Of a stretch of 17,285 nt of DNA, positions 16,834-17,285 are shown piece after piece. This stretch comes from Phycisphaerae bacterium SM23_33 (GTDB taxonomy: Bacteria > Planctomycetota > Phycisphaerae > SM23-33). The stretch lies in NCBI GenBank assembly GCA_001303665.1, contig LJUF01000016.1, positions 1-17,285 of the forward strand, read 5' to 3'. The notes below the pieces were generated by a model. It was not told the DNA's origin. It worked only from the letters and a program-made list of their open reading frames with translations, and did no database searches. Position numbers and translations under genes: made by a program. Position 1 is the stretch's first letter; every line of letters starts with the position of its first letter.

Positions 16834-17285
16834 ATGACTCAGACCGCTGCCGACAGCGCTCAAATGGCTTTGCTGGAGCGGCTGGAGCCGCGGCTGCTCC
16901 TGAGCGGCTCGACGCCGCTGAGTGAGCTTTTCGGACATGCCCTGGCTGCCGAGCCCAACCCGTTTGGCGACATCGAGATCAGTAGCCAGCCCCCCACGCC
17001 GGGCGATGCCAACCTCGACCGGTACGTCGACGGCCTGGACTACAACATCTGGTCGGATCATTACCTGCACACTGGCGTCGGCTGGGATAGCGGTGAGTTC
17101 ACCGGCGACGACCTCGTGGACGGGCTGGACTACAACATCTGGTCCCAGCACTACGGCACCCAGCCCGAGCCCGACCCGCCGCCGGACGATCCCGTTCCCG
17201 GCAGCGACGTCACCTGGTACACGGAAGACCTGGGCGACGGCCTGCGGCTGATGGTCCTGGGGACCGACGGCGACGACGCCATCAC
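16834..17285 (+). CDS. LEPR-XLL exported protein with N-terminal dockerin-like repeats (partial)
   Basis: 150 codons are visible and the frame is open at the window edge. GAGGAGG lies 6 bases before the ATG. Residues 14-25 (LERLEPRLLLSG) match the LEPR-x-LL motif found near the start of large exported planctomycete proteins. A pair of calcium-binding dockerin-like repeats follows: G57-DANLDRYVDGLDYNIWSDHY and, 30 residues later, G91-DDLVDGLDYNIWSQHYG108, each with Asp residues at alternating positions as in an EF-hand loop. A Pro/Asp linker (109-124) leads to DLGDGLRLMVLGTDGDDAI, which resembles the start of RTX-type calcium-binding repeats. The protein is likely secreted or cell-surface and calcium-dependent. 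The DNA of the repeats is nearly identical (17026-17054 and 17116-17144), pointing to recent duplication. Confidence 0.85.
   Translation, partial: MTQTAADSAQMALLERLEPRLLLSGSTPLSELFGHALAAEPNPFGDIEISSQPPTPGDANLDRYVDGLDYNIWSDHYLHTGVGWDSGEFTGDDLVDGLDYNIWSQHYGTQPEPDPPPDDPVPGSDVTWYTEDLGDGLRLMVLGTDGDDAI
17026..17144 (+). repeat. Internal duplication encoding DGLDYNIW
   Basis: The 29 bases at 17026-17054 and 17116-17144 differ at only two positions, GTCGACGGC versus GTGGACGGG, and encode VDGLDYNIWS twice with a 30-codon period. Confidence 0.75.

Noticed and set aside
16386..16925. 179-codon plus-strand frame
   Set aside because: It overlaps the LEPR-XLL gene in another frame, lacks a ribosome binding site and is Arg/Pro/Ser-rich without recognisable domains.

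Overview
The window looks like chromosomal DNA from a high-GC member of the Planctomycetota, most likely Phycisphaerae-like. Evidence: an exported-protein start with the LEPR-x-LL motif followed by dockerin-like GDANLD...DGLDYNIW repeats, which is a planctomycete hallmark; a very long SecA; heparinase II/III-like and divergent UroD-like proteins; strong GC bias that creates long antisense shadow frames. The taxonomic placement is inference from motifs only. No phage, insertion sequence, integrase or CRISPR array is visible.

Layout. (1) 1-2417: a promoter region with a dispersed repeat and GC-rich direct repeats, then an unrecognised EF-hand/membrane protein. (2) 2738-4498: a heparinase II/III-like protein without a signal peptide. 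(3) 4697-8748: secA (1266 codons, much longer than usual) overlapping by one base a tiny gene that carries a second copy of the SecA C-terminal zinc motif. (4) 9152-10300: a UroD/MtaA-like protein. (5) 10596-10681: tRNA-Leu(UAA) behind a strong promoter. (6) 10682-11811: about 1.1 kb without a convincing protein gene, holding a candidate small RNA with two hairpins that show the same C/U-rich, anti-Shine-Dalgarno-like loop, and a candidate sigma-54 promoter. (7) 11812-12671: two Hsp20 genes in an operon. (8) 12827-13321: smpB. (9) 13452-15944, minus strand: an SNF-family sodium symporter with a 350-residue C-terminal extension. (10) 15945-16833: an 889-base intergenic region with the second, inverted copy of the dispersed repeat. 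(11) 16834 to the window end: start of a LEPR-XLL/dockerin-like exported protein, cut by the window edge.

Functional themes. Several genes concern protein export and protein quality control (secA and its SEC-C companion, two small heat-shock proteins, smpB), but they sit in separate transcription units. The most unusual points are: the roughly five-fold repetition of a helical W-A-x-x-[KR]-[FY] unit in SecA together with a cysteine-rich insertion in its second nucleotide-binding domain; the SEC-C microprotein translationally coupled to secA; the twin-loop small RNA candidate; a sigma-54-like promoter for the Hsp20 pair; and a ~50-bp element placed about 245-250 bases upstream of two unrelated genes in the same orientation relative to each gene. 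All functional statements rest on reading the sequence; no database search was possible.
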